DNA of 19,714 nt, from positions 1 to 19,714 of the forward strand of contig CANQOM010000013.1 of NCBI GenBank assembly GCA_947625445.1, read 5' to 3'. Each line of letters begins with the position of its first letter. Positions within the stretch are counted from its first letter, which is position 1. Shown here piece after piece: positions 7,127 to 15,951 of the stretch. This DNA comes from Candidatus Gastranaerophilales bacterium (GTDB taxonomy: Bacteria > Cyanobacteriota > Vampirovibrionia > Gastranaerophilales > Gastranaerophilaceae). The position numbers and the translations under genes are program-made. The notes beneath the pieces were generated by a model that saw only the letters and a list, made by a program, of their open reading frames with translations, had not been told where the DNA came from and searched no databases.

Positions 7127-9739
7127 ATGACGGATAATTATAAAGAGATTTTAGAAGAAGTTTCACAGAAGTTAAAATCATTGCCCGCTATTAATAGTGT
7201 TGATATTTCAAATATAAAAAATTCTGTTGAATCTATTGAAAATCTTGTAACTGATACACAAGCAAAACTCAATTTTCAGGAAATAAAAGAAAAACTTGAA
7301 ACAATAAAAAATAATATTGACAGTTGTAATGAAGCTTTTATAAAAAATTTATATAATGATATAAATGAATTAAAAATTGCATTTAATTCAATGGGAGAAA
7401 ATCTTGAAAGTATAAAAAATACTCAAAATACGACGGTTACGAAGTCAGAATTTGAGGAATATCAAAAAAAACAAATTGATTTATCTCTAAAAAATAATGA
7501 AAATATAATTAAAGAACTCGCAAATTCTAAAATACATACTAATTCAACAGATGGTGTATCTTCTGAAGGGCTTGAAAAAATTGAATTAGGGCTTGAAAAT
7601 CTTCATAAAAATCTTACCGAATATTTAAAACAATTTACTTCTGCGCTTCAAAATGTGCCAAATGTAGAAGAAATGAGTTCTATACTTAATAGTATTAATG
7701 TTGTTCAAAGTAAAAATATTGCACAGACAAACGAACTGTTAAAAGATTTACAAACAGGAGTTTCTAATTTTAGAGAAGATATAAGAAATAGTGATTTTGC
7801 TAATCAAATTTCAAAAATTAGCGCTATTTATGACAGTATGAATATAATTCAGGCCTGGATAGAAAAAGCCGGAGTTATTAATAAATCTGTAGAAAGTTTG
7901 TATTCTAAATTAGGTCAGGATTTCAATTTTGATGATATATCAAAAAAAGTTTCCGCTATATATGAGAATATTACAGACCTAAGTAATCTTACAATGAGAA
8001 TTGATAAAGTTAGTGAATCTTTGGATGAAATAGAAAATAAAATTACGGAATCCAAAGGTGCAGTTCCTGATGCATTGCAAAATGTTGATATTGAATCAGT
8101 TATTGATAAAATTGATATTGTTTATGAAAATGTTTCAGCCTTAAATTCTTGGGCAAGAAAAATAGATGTTATAGATAAAAAATTAACAGAAAATCCGGAA
8201 TTAGATTTTAAAATTAAAGACCTTTCTTCTAAAATAGATGAAGTTAAACAAATAATTTCATTAGTTCAATTTATTAAATCTAAAGTTGATAATACTTTAA
8301 GTGAAGAAGTTGATTTTGTTGATATTTCAAATAAGGTTGATATAGTTTATGAAAATATGTCTTCCTTGAATGAATGGGCAGGAAAAATTGATAACATTTC
8401 ACAAAAATTAGGTGATTCAAATTCTGAAGATGATGAAAATCTTATTTCTAAAATTGACTTAATTGTTGATAATATAATGTTATTAAATGATTGGGCAAAA
8501 AAGATAGATATCATTTCCAAAAAAAATGAGATTATTGATTTAAAACTGGATGATTTAGGAAGAAACTCTGAAAATATTCACACTAAACTTGATGGTGTTA
8601 TTGAAAAAAGTGAAAGCTTGGTTCAATCTAATGATAATTTAATATCGAAAATTGAAGAAATTAATACAACATTGGATAAAACAACTGACGCTATTGATAA
8701 TGTACCTAATTTGGCAGATAAAATAAGCGAATTATCAGATAATATGCATTCTTCTTTATTGGATATTGAATCTGACTTTTTAAAATTGCATAAATTTCTT
8801 GATGATAACAGTCAACTAAATTCTAATGATATATTGGCTTTAAAAGAACATTTTTCTCAATTAAATGATGATATTTCAAGTATAAGTGTAAGAACAAATA
8901 AACTTATTTTAACCGCAGACGATGCAAATAAGGAATTTAAATCTCAGCTTGAAATATTTAAAAATACTATTAGTGAGTTTAATTTAAAACAACAAGAACA
9001 AAATTCTGATGTTAAACTTGTTATGCTTGGTGAAAAAATTAATAAATTAAATTCATTAATGCAAAATAGTATTGCAGCAAATAAGAATTTAAATAGTGCA
9101 TTTATTTATTTGGCTGAATGGATTGATGCTTCGGGTAACGTTTTAAATACAATACAAAAAGATATTACTTCTCTTAAAACAGATGATAGCAATAAAACTG
9201 TTAATGCAGATGAGGATTTGAAATCTTTAAAAGATTTAAAAACTGAAATTCAACAAACTGTTGTGAAACTTGATGAAATGGATAATGTATTATCCGGAGT
9301 AAAATCAGATGATGTTCCGGAATTAAAAAGTATGATGTCCGGAATTATTGTTCAGCTTGAAACTTCTTTAACTCCAAGCATTAATTTGATTAATGAAAAA
9401 ATTGATAAACTTTCTGATGATAATGATGTTAAATTAAAACAATTTGAAAGTGATATTATTGCTAAAATTGATGCTCATTCAAAGCAAATTGATATACTTA
9501 ATAATAATATTCAAAAACTCAATAAAAAATTTGATACTCTTATTGAAATATTTTCTGAAGATAATAAAGATTATGAAATGAAAGATATGCTTAATTATAT
9601 AGTATCTGAAATTAATTCAATAAGAGAAGTAAATAAGGCTAATCAATCTAATGAAGAATTGCTAAAAAAATTAGAATCAAAAGTTTCTGATTTTGATAGC
9701 AGTATAAATAAAATTGTTTCTTATATTGAAGAAGATTAA
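7127..9739 (+). CDS. Large coiled-coil protein with Trp-containing internal repeats (870 aa)
   Basis: Unrecognised. The whole chain is hydrophilic, almost free of Cys, and reads as long heptad-rich helices with no signal peptide or membrane segment, so it is probably a cytoplasmic rod. A degenerate unit of the form IYENxxxLNxWAxKIDxI recurs at about residues 228-252, 271-298, 326-352, 399-426 and 439-465. A weaker copy lies near 370-388 and a more distant one (LNSAFIYLAEWIDASGNVLN) at about 655-675. The conserved Trp on an otherwise polar coil suggests a docking face. The ATG at 7127 follows a weak purine stretch (AGAGAAAG) and a plausible promoter. Its TAA overlaps the stop of the convergent gene by 4 bp. 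Superficial likeness to SMC-type or tail-fibre coils is compositional; no ATPase head is present. Confidence 0.85.
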   Translation: MTDNYKEILEEVSQKLKSLPAINSVDISNIKNSVESIENLVTDTQAKLNFQEIKEKLETIKNNIDSCNEAFIKNLYNDINELKIAFNSMGENLESIKNTQNTTVTKSEFEEYQKKQIDLSLKNNENIIKELANSKIHTNSTDGVSSEGLEKIELGLENLHKNLTEYLKQFTSALQNVPNVEEMSSILNSINVVQSKNIAQTNELLKDLQTGVSNFREDIRNSDFANQISKISAIYDSMNIIQAWIEKAGVINKSVESLYSKLGQDFNFDDISKKVSAIYENITDLSNLTMRIDKVSESLDEIENKITESKGAVPDALQNVDIESVIDKIDIVYENVSALNSWARKIDVIDKKLTENPELDFKIKDLSSKIDEVKQIISLVQFIKSKVDNTLSEEVDFVDISNKVDIVYENMSSLNEWAGKIDNISQKLGDSNSEDDENLISKIDLIVDNIMLLNDWAKKIDIISKKNEIIDLKLDDLGRNSENIHTKLDGVIEKSESLVQSNDNLISKIEEINTTLDKTTDAIDNVPNLADKISELSDNMHSSLLDIESDFLKLHKFLDDNSQLNSNDILALKEHFSQLNDDISSISVRTNKLILTADDANKEFKSQLEIFKNTISEFNLKQQEQNSDVKLVMLGEKINKLNSLMQNSIAANKNLNSAFIYLAEWIDASGNVLNTIQKDITSLKTDDSNKTVNADEDLKSLKDLKTEIQQTVVKLDEMDNVLSGVKSDDVPELKSMMSGIIVQLETSLTPSINLINEKIDKLSDDNDVKLKQFESDIIAKIDAHSKQIDILNNNIQKLNKKFDTLIEIFSEDNKDYEMKDMLNYIVSEINSIREVNKANQSNEELLKKLESKVSDFDSSINKIVSYIEED

Positions 9740-12519
9740 ATTGCGTTTTGATTAACTATAGAACACATTATGCCTTTGTTATCAAAAATACTTTCTATAG
9801 TTCCGTCATTATATTTATGTCTTATTACAATAATTGAATTATTACGATCTGTACGTATAAATACAGGATTTTTTGTATAAATTGTTTTAAATATATGTAA
9901 TAGTTTATTTTCAGTTTCCGGTTCATAAAGCTTATTAATATCGCCTTTAACATATTCTAATCCGATTCTGTCGATAAATCTTAATAATGCATGTGGGCTA
10001 ATATTAGGAATTTTCCCGTCATTTTTTATATCTTTCCATTTATCTGAATTTATAAAATTGATAAATTCATCGGGTAATGCTTTTTTAATTTTTTCTAAAT
10101 AAATATAATATGGAGTATTATCATTAATATTGAGACTTTCCTTATCAATTTTTAATGCTTTTTCGAGATTTTTATACTTTCCGTTAGGTTTTTCTGACAT
10201 ATGAATAATTTCTTGTGCTATACGGGGTTTTGATGATTTTCTGCTGCTTCTCATATAACTATATTTTAATTTTGATAAGAAATTATTATCAGGTTGAACA
10301 TTAATTAACTTATTTAAAATATCAAAAAATGATTTGTAATCGGTGTCTTCTAAATTCCTTACAGAATTTATATCAAGGTTATTAATATTTTTACTTGTTA
10401 TGGAAAATGGAAGATGATATTCTTCTAATTTGTCTTTAAAATGGTTTACATAAAATTTATAAGCATTGAAATCTATATCATCAGGAGAACAGAGAAGATG
10501 ATTTACAAGATTTTTATCATAATATTTTCCTTCTCCTTTATATTCTCTTATAAAATTTACCCAAGCATCCAAAGAATGAATTTTTTTATCTGCAATTACG
10601 TTTAAGGTATTTTTCTTATCATTATCATTTTCAAAACTGTTTAAAAATTCCGTTAATGTAGCTTTTGAATTACTTAAAAATTTACTTTTTGTCAGTTTTT
10701 TTAATTTTAAATTTGTTTGTTCTGGGGCTTTTTCATCATATATTCCCGATAATACTTCTACACAATTTTCAAAATGTTGATTTTCTTCCGTTGTATTATC
10801 AAATTTTATATTAGAACGTGTTATAAAATTTTTTAGTAAATTAGGATTATCTATATAATTTGACAATGTTTTTAATTTATTTACTTTTGTCTTATATTCT
10901 TCTGAATCATTTATGGTAAATTTTGCAATGTCGGATAAAATTGAATTAATATTATCATTATTATCTTTTATGAGTGTTTTAAAATTTTTGTAAATTTCAA
11001 GTGGTGTTTTATCTGTATAAAAATTGGTTGAATCATTGACTATAAAATTTTCTATTTCCGGTTTTACGGATTCAAATTCGTTTTTTTCTTTAGTTAACAG
11101 TTCACATACTGTCATATTTAAAGCTTTTGCATCTTCAAATATTGTTTTTGAATCATCATAATTTAATAAGTCAATAAACTCTTTTAATTCTTTAGAAGAA
11201 ATATTCTTCTTATTGGTTTTATACGCATTGTTATATAATTTCAGCAGGTCATTTTGATTTTTTATGTTAAATCTTGTTGTTAGTTTAATTAAATTTTCAA
11301 TATTTTCTGTTCCGGTATTTTCAATATTATTAATATCGAAAATGCCGTTAATGGCATCTTTAAATGACATGTAATAATCAGATGCTTGTTTTTCATTCCC
11401 TTTAAAAAAGAATTTTAAATTTCTTACTATTGGTTCTTTATTTTTAATATTTTTATTTAAATCTGAGTCTGATATTATTGAATTAGTTGCAAGTGTGTTA
11501 AATTCTTTCGGTGTTACATTGTTTTCGTGTAAAAAATTATAAAAAGCAAGTTTATCCTGAATTTCCTTAAAATTATTGAAGTTAGGAGCTATTTTATTTA
11601 TTCCTGAAGCTTTCATGTTTTTTGCTTCCAGGGCAATTTTCATTACTGATTTTATATTAAATTCGTAATATTCTCCTTTATGTTCATATAAATAATTTAT
11701 AATATCGCTATTTTCTTTATATAAATCATTAATGGATTTTTTAGAATTTTCTCCTATTAACACTTGTGTGTAATTTAATCTGTCCGAATATGTTTGTTGA
11801 AGATAATCGATTACTTCTATTTTGTCTGATGTATTTTTAAAATCATTAAATTCAGGTTTTAATTGTTCAAATTTTTTATCTAATTCCGATAAATTATTAA
11901 TTCCATATTTATTTAATGTATTACAATATTCATCTAAAATATCATAGTTAGGATTTTCTTTTGATAATTCAATTTCAAAAAGATGCGAAAGAATTTCCGG
12001 ATATTTGTATAAATAACTTTTATTTTTAAGAAGTCCGTATATTTGTATTGCTTCTATATATCTCATATTAAATGTTTGTTTAAAATCGTTATTATTTAGG
12101 TTCGTTTTTACAAAATTGCTTAAATGAAAAACATTTTTTATTCCGGCGTTTTCTAAAAATTTTTCAATGAATTTTGTATTTATATGGTCATCAACATGGC
12201 ACTTTGAATTTAATTGAGAAATATTTAAATTTTTTAAACGTGATAATACAGATTGCCATTTTTTATTATTTAAAGATGATAAATATCCGCCCATCTCATA
12301 TTCATAATAAGAATATTTAAATTCATCTTCTCTTAAATATTTAATAACTTCATTATTATCTGATAGAGATTTCGAATAAGAACTTTCTTTTTTAAATGCA
12401 TCATCTTGTTTATTATCAATAGGTTTATATGAAGCACGAAAAGTAATATTTTTTGGCCTTTTAATTGCATTAAAATAATTTGAAACATTAATTTTGTTAT
12501 TTATGGAAGAAACTGACAT
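9736..12519 (-). CDS. Large helical protein with a C-terminal HxxxR-type domain (927 aa)
   Basis: Unrecognised. The N-terminus (about residues 1-40) is low-complexity and contains NITFRAS (24-30). No signal peptide or membrane segment is seen. The body (about 70-800) is mostly helical, with a loose recurring pattern of the form GIxNLxxLxxF (for example NAGIKNVFHLSNF, KYGINNLSELDKKF, RFNIKNQNDLLKLY), suggesting a helical solenoid. The last 88 residues (840-927) look like a separate alpha+beta domain. It begins ISPHALLRFIDRIG and has closing strands around SIIVIRHKYNDGTIESIF, reminiscent of the S-x-HAxxR-xxxR arrangement in DUF4258-like small nuclease/toxin folds; that likeness is weak. The gene starts 56 bp after murQ and may share its transcript. 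Its stop overlaps that of the opposing gene. The ribosome binding site (AGAAAG) is poor. Confidence 0.85.
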   Translation of the reverse strand: MSVSSINNKINVSNYFNAIKRPKNITFRASYKPIDNKQDDAFKKESSYSKSLSDNNEVIKYLREDEFKYSYYEYEMGGYLSSLNNKKWQSVLSRLKNLNISQLNSKCHVDDHINTKFIEKFLENAGIKNVFHLSNFVKTNLNNNDFKQTFNMRYIEAIQIYGLLKNKSYLYKYPEILSHLFEIELSKENPNYDILDEYCNTLNKYGINNLSELDKKFEQLKPEFNDFKNTSDKIEVIDYLQQTYSDRLNYTQVLIGENSKKSINDLYKENSDIINYLYEHKGEYYEFNIKSVMKIALEAKNMKASGINKIAPNFNNFKEIQDKLAFYNFLHENNVTPKEFNTLATNSIISDSDLNKNIKNKEPIVRNLKFFFKGNEKQASDYYMSFKDAINGIFDINNIENTGTENIENLIKLTTRFNIKNQNDLLKLYNNAYKTNKKNISSKELKEFIDLLNYDDSKTIFEDAKALNMTVCELLTKEKNEFESVKPEIENFIVNDSTNFYTDKTPLEIYKNFKTLIKDNNDNINSILSDIAKFTINDSEEYKTKVNKLKTLSNYIDNPNLLKNFITRSNIKFDNTTEENQHFENCVEVLSGIYDEKAPEQTNLKLKKLTKSKFLSNSKATLTEFLNSFENDNDKKNTLNVIADKKIHSLDAWVNFIREYKGEGKYYDKNLVNHLLCSPDDIDFNAYKFYVNHFKDKLEEYHLPFSITSKNINNLDINSVRNLEDTDYKSFFDILNKLINVQPDNNFLSKLKYSYMRSSRKSSKPRIAQEIIHMSEKPNGKYKNLEKALKIDKESLNINDNTPYYIYLEKIKKALPDEFINFINSDKWKDIKNDGKIPNISPHALLRFIDRIGLEYVKGDINKLYEPETENKLLHIFKTIYTKNPVFIRTDRNNSIIVIRHKYNDGTIESIFDNKGIMCSIVNQNAI

Positions 12520-12575
12520 TGCTATACTTTCTGAATCGATTATTAGAAAAACTCTAAATATAAAATTTGCTTTAT

Positions 12576-13472
12576 TTAATTGATATTATTAAAAACTTTT
12601 CTTAAAATGCCGTTATTTTGTTTTAAGAGGTTAGAAGCTTCTTCAAAAGATTTAGAGTATTTTAATTGAATAATGGCTTCTTTAATTTTGTAATTATTAT
12701 TATCAAGTATTTTTTCTGCAATAGGATAATCAACATTTGCTATTTGAGAAACAATTCTTATTGCTCTGTCTTTAAGTTTTATATTGGTTGGTCTTACATC
12801 TACCATTAGGTTTTGATATACTTTTCCGATTTTTACCATAGAAGCAGTAGAAAGCATGTTTAAAACCATTTTTTGAGCAGTTCCCGCTTTCATTCTTGTT
12901 GAACCTGTTATAGCTTCTGGACCTGTTTCTATACATATTAATATATCTGCAAATTCCTTCATCTTTGCGTTTGGGTTACATGTTAATGCAATAGTTTTTA
13001 TATTTTTTTCTTTTGCTAATTTTAAAATTTCAATTACATAATTAGCATTTCCGCTTGCGGATATTGAAACAACAGTATCGTTTGAGTTTATATTTAATTT
13101 ATTAAAATCATTTTTTGCTAATTCTATTGAATCTTCAGCACCTTCTATAGCATATCTTAATGCTTTATCGCCTCCGGCGATTATACCTACTACCATTTCT
13201 TGAGGTGTATTAAAAGTGGGAGGACACTCTGATGCATCTAAAACTCCTAATCTTCCGCTTGTACCTGCACCGAAATATATTAATCTACCCCCTTTTAAAA
13301 AATTTTCACTTATAACGTCCACTCCTTTTGATATTTCTTCTATGTTTTCTGATATTTTTTGAGCCACTTTTAAATCTTCATTATTTATCATTTTTAATAT
13401 GGCTTTTGTTGATGAAATATCTATGTCAACAGTATCTTTATTCGTTTTTTCTGTAATAATTATGTCATTCAT
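12576..13472 (-). CDS. murQ: N-acetylmuramic acid 6-phosphate etherase
   Basis: Cytoplasmic SIS-domain lyase that cleaves the lactyl ether of MurNAc-6-P to give GlcNAc-6-P and D-lactate in peptidoglycan recycling. Family signatures are clear: GAGTSGRLGVLDASECPPTF (68-87) with catalytic Glu82, a second catalytic Glu113 in GAEDS, SASGNANYV, GPEAITGSTRMKAGTAQKMV, and VDVRPTNIKLKDRA. I chose the ATG at 13472, giving 298 residues like the E. coli enzyme; a TTG 12 bases upstream only adds four residues. The start overlaps the end of ispE by 8 bp, so translation is probably coupled. No MurNAc phosphotransferase or anhMurNAc kinase gene is in the window, so the source of substrate is unknown. Confidence 0.96.
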   Translation of the reverse strand: MNDIIITEKTNKDTVDIDISSTKAILKMINNEDLKVAQKISENIEEISKGVDVISENFLKGGRLIYFGAGTSGRLGVLDASECPPTFNTPQEMVVGIIAGGDKALRYAIEGAEDSIELAKNDFNKLNINSNDTVVSISASGNANYVIEILKLAKEKNIKTIALTCNPNAKMKEFADILICIETGPEAITGSTRMKAGTAQKMVLNMLSTASMVKIGKVYQNLMVDVRPTNIKLKDRAIRIVSQIANVDYPIAEKILDNNNYKIKEAIIQLKYSKSFEEASNLLKQNNGILRKVFNNIN

Positions 13473-14325
13473 TAACTTCTTCAACTCCCGTACTTATAGT
13501 TTTCAAGTTTTCAAATATGTCATATTCTTCTCTGTTTAAATCTGTCAGAATTTTATTTGTTAATACAAAAAATGTTGAACCGCTTCCTGACATTAATGAA
13601 TTTTTTACATTGGCTTTAATTTTTGCCAGTTCTTCATATTTTGGTAAAAGTGCTTTTTCCAAACTGTTATATAGTAATGTTTCGTCGAATTTTCCTTCTG
13701 ATAATAACTTTTTTAGCTTTTCAGTATTATTTGGTATTGATTTATCTTGTAATTTTGAAAAGTTTGTATAAGCTTCTTTTGCACTAATCCCAATTTTTTT
13801 AGGTTTGATAAGTGATAGATTTTGAGAAAAATATGGTAGTCTTTCAAGAATTTCACCTCTTGAAGTACATAATTGACAACCTCCTGTTAAACAAAAGTTT
13901 AAATCTGAACCTAATTTAGAACATAATTCATTTATATCTTTTTCTGTTAAAACATTATTAAAAATTTTATTTAATCCAAATAATGTACCGGCCGCATTGG
14001 AACTACCACCTGCAAGCCCTGCTGAAACAGGTATATTTTTTTCTATATGTATTTTTAATGATATATTTCTATCTAATTTTGCTTTCTCTAAGAAAATTAT
14101 GGCTGCTTTATAAATTAAATTACTTTCATTATAGGGAATGTCTTTCGAATTGCCGTCTAAAGTTATATTTAATTTATCGGAATCTTGTACTTTAAAAGTA
14201 AGATAATCGTACATACTTATTGCCTGCATAATAGATTGAATATTATGAAACCCGTCTTCTCTTTTATTTAAAATTTCAAGAGTGAGGTTAATTTTAGCGG
14301 GAGTTTTAATTTTTATTTTTTTCAT
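13465..14325 (-). CDS. ispE: 4-diphosphocytidyl-2-C-methyl-D-erythritol kinase
   Basis: GHMP-family kinase of the non-mevalonate (MEP) isoprenoid pathway; it phosphorylates CDP-ME at the 2-hydroxyl using ATP. The 286 residues show the N-terminal PAKINL (Lys11), the Gly-rich ATP loop PVSAGLAGGSSNAAG (99-113), the catalytic Asp141 in LGSDLNF, and the C-terminal motif SLMSGSGSTFFVL. The ATG at 14325 overlaps the rsmA stop by 4 bp (ATGA), with AAAGGA inside the end of rsmA as its ribosome binding site. The rsmA-ispE order is also found in cyanobacteria and Firmicutes. Its 3' end overlaps murQ. Confidence 0.96.
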   Translation of the reverse strand: MKKIKIKTPAKINLTLEILNKREDGFHNIQSIMQAISMYDYLTFKVQDSDKLNITLDGNSKDIPYNESNLIYKAAIIFLEKAKLDRNISLKIHIEKNIPVSAGLAGGSSNAAGTLFGLNKIFNNVLTEKDINELCSKLGSDLNFCLTGGCQLCTSRGEILERLPYFSQNLSLIKPKKIGISAKEAYTNFSKLQDKSIPNNTEKLKKLLSEGKFDETLLYNSLEKALLPKYEELAKIKANVKNSLMSGSGSTFFVLTNKILTDLNREEYDIFENLKTISTGVEEVNE

Positions 14326-15158
14326 AAATTATCCTTTAATTTTTCCGAAAGTTCTCCCATTTGTTTTATTGAAAGAGTTTCTCCTCTTACATTTTCGTTT
14401 ATGTTGAGTTCTTTTAATGTCTTTTCAACTGCATTTTTACTAAATCCTGAATTAACCAACGAATTTTTAATATTTTTTCTTCGTGTTGCAAAACATCCTT
14501 TTATAACTTTTCTGAAAAAAGTATAATTGGTTAAGTTAAGAAGAGGGTTAGTGTTTATTGTTAATTTTACTATAGCAGAATCTACTTTGGGCGCAGGAAA
14601 GAAAGATTTAGAAGGTACTTTTATTATAAATTCTATATCTGCCCAAAATTGAGCTAAAATTGATAATAATCCAAATTCTTTAAACGGGGATGTTTCTTTT
14701 GCAATAAGCCTTTTTGCTACTTCATATTGAACCATTAATACAATTTGTTTTATGCTCTTTCTGTTCTTATTCTCCAAGTCATCAACTTCTCCCAATAAAT
14801 GAGCTAAAATTGGTGATGTTATATAATATGGTATATTTGCAACTATTTTTAAATTTTCTCCAAAACTTGATATGTCTGTTTTTAAAATATCGCCATGAAT
14901 AATTTCTAAATTTGAAGCATTTAACTTAGAAAGTTCATTTACCATATCTTCATCAAGCTCAATAGCATAAACTTTTTTGGCAGATTTAACCAGTTGTTCT
15001 GTAACAAAACCAAGTCCGGGCCCTATTTCTACAACAATATCTTCTTTTGTTATATTTGATGTGTCTATAATTGTTTCTATACAATTTTCATTTATAAGAA
15101 AATTCTGTCCCAGCCTTTTTTTAGCTCTGTATTTTTTTGCACGCTCTAAATAATTCAT
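14322..15158 (-). CDS. rsmA: 16S rRNA dimethyladenosine transferase (KsgA/RsmA)
   Basis: SAM-dependent enzyme that dimethylates the two adjacent adenosines in the 3'-terminal hairpin of 16S rRNA late in 30S assembly. The 278 residues contain KKRLGQNFL, the SAM-binding motif I VVEIGPGLG (42-50), the acidic AIELDEDM, the HGDIL motif, and motif IV NIPYY (108-112) that flips the target base. The C-terminal RsmA domain follows (FFPAPKVDSAIVKL). The ATG at 15158 has no Shine-Dalgarno sequence; instead TATTAT ends 7 nt upstream, so the mRNA may be leaderless. First gene of the rsmA-ispE-murQ cluster, divergent from ogt. Confidence 0.97.
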   Translation of the reverse strand: MNYLERAKKYRAKKRLGQNFLINENCIETIIDTSNITKEDIVVEIGPGLGFVTEQLVKSAKKVYAIELDEDMVNELSKLNASNLEIIHGDILKTDISSFGENLKIVANIPYYITSPILAHLLGEVDDLENKNRKSIKQIVLMVQYEVAKRLIAKETSPFKEFGLLSILAQFWADIEFIIKVPSKSFFPAPKVDSAIVKLTINTNPLLNLTNYTFFRKVIKGCFATRRKNIKNSLVNSGFSKNAVEKTLKELNINENVRGETLSIKQMGELSEKLKDNL

Positions 15159-15164
15159 AACTTT

Positions 15165-15171
15165 TATAATA
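15165..15171. promoter_or_regulatory. Overlapping divergent -10 elements between rsmA and ogt
   Basis: The 38-bp gap contains TATAATA. Read rightward, TATAAT (15165-15170) would start ogt transcription at about 15177. Read leftward, TATTAT (15171-15166) would start at about the A of the rsmA ATG. A TTATAA at 15194-15189 (minus) is a possible -35 for rsmA at 17 nt. Confidence 0.4.
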
Positions 15172-15196
15172 CTACAAAATATGCTATTTTATAAAT

Positions 15197-15658
15197 ATGC
15201 TTTATTCGTACAAATATAAGTCTAAAGTTGCTGATTTATATATCATGGCTGATGAAAAATTTCTTTTGAGGGTTGGATTTAATCCTATTATTCTAACAGA
15301 ACCAAATGAAATAATCATTAAGACAATAAAACAACTTGAAGAATATTTTAAAGGTGATAGAAAGTATTTTGATTTACCTCTTAATCCAAAGGGAACTGAA
15401 TTTCAAAAACAAGTTTGGAGTCAATTAATTAAAATTCCATACGGAAAAACAAAAAGCTACAAAGAAATAGCTATATCAATAGGTAAATTGAAAGGATATA
15501 GATCTATAGGTAATGCTAATAATAAAAACCCTATTGCAATTATTATTCCATGCCATAGAGTTATAGGGTCAAATAATAAACTTACCGGATATGCCGGAGG
15601 ATTGGTTATAAAGCAGTTTTTACTTGAACATGAATATTTTTGGAATAATAAATCTTAA
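15197..15658 (+). CDS. ogt: Methylated-DNA--protein-cysteine methyltransferase (MGMT)
   Basis: Suicide repair protein that takes the alkyl group from O6-alkylguanine onto its own cysteine. The 153 residues show the ribonuclease-H-like N-terminal domain (YKYKSKVADLYIMADEKFLL), the FQKQVWSQLIKIPYGKTKSY start of the DNA-binding domain, the arginine finger Arg102 in YRSIGNANNKNP, and the active site IIPCHRVIG with Cys119. The closing YAGGL...K..LLEHE is also present. It lacks the Ada N-terminal domain. No Shine-Dalgarno sequence precedes the ATG at 15197. It is transcribed away from rsmA; the downstream HTH gene has its own promoter-like site. Confidence 0.95.
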   Translation: MLYSYKYKSKVADLYIMADEKFLLRVGFNPIILTEPNEIIIKTIKQLEEYFKGDRKYFDLPLNPKGTEFQKQVWSQLIKIPYGKTKSYKEIAISIGKLKGYRSIGNANNKNPIAIIIPCHRVIGSNNKLTGYAGGLVIKQFLLEHEYFWNNKS

Positions 15659-15723
15659 TTTGCGACATTAGATTAAATGCTTAAAAAAGAAAATATGTTA
15701 GTATTAAATATCTAAATATAGTA

Positions 15724-15729
15724 TATAAT
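15724..15729 (+). promoter_or_regulatory. Candidate -10 (TATAAT) for the 60-aa HTH gene
   Basis: TATAAT lies 39 bp before the ATG at 15769, with no clear -35; GGAG (15757-15760) lies 8 nt before the start codon. Confidence 0.4.
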
Positions 15730-15768
15730 AATATTAACACGGGAATTATTATATTCGGAGATTTTAGT

Positions 15769-15951
15769 ATGTTTTATAATTATGGAAATGAAGCACACGA
15801 AATATTTACCGAGCTTGAATGTAAAATTTTAAAATGTTTGAAAGAGGGTCTGCAACGTAAAGAAATTATAGAAAAATTGAATATTAGTGATTACTTTTTT
15901 AATATTTATATTCATAATATATCTTGTAAATTAAAAAGAAGGGAGCAATAA
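15769..15951 (+). CDS. Stand-alone LuxR/GerE-type helix-turn-helix protein (60 aa)
   Basis: Residues 13-57 follow the LuxR C-terminal HTH pattern: FTELECKILKCLKEGLQRKE corresponds to the LTxRExEVLxLLAxGxxNKE half, and EKLNIS plus HNISCKL to the second half. No receiver or ligand-binding domain is attached, so it is about the length of a bare GerE domain. In the recognition helix the usual T-V-K-x-H is replaced by F-F-N-I-Y, so DNA contacts may differ or binding may be lost. The start has GGAG at 8 nt. The last codons form part of the terminator stem, showing a compact monocistronic unit. It could be an autonomous regulator, a dominant-negative partner for full-length LuxR proteins, or a remnant. 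Confidence 0.75.
   Translation: MFYNYGNEAHEIFTELECKILKCLKEGLQRKEIIEKLNISDYFFNIYIHNISCKLKRREQ

Noticed and set aside
7127..9739. SMC/ATPase or phage tail tape-measure identity for the 870-aa coil
   Set aside because: No Walker A or B motif, no hydrophobic segments and no neighbouring phage genes; the likeness is only coiled-coil composition.
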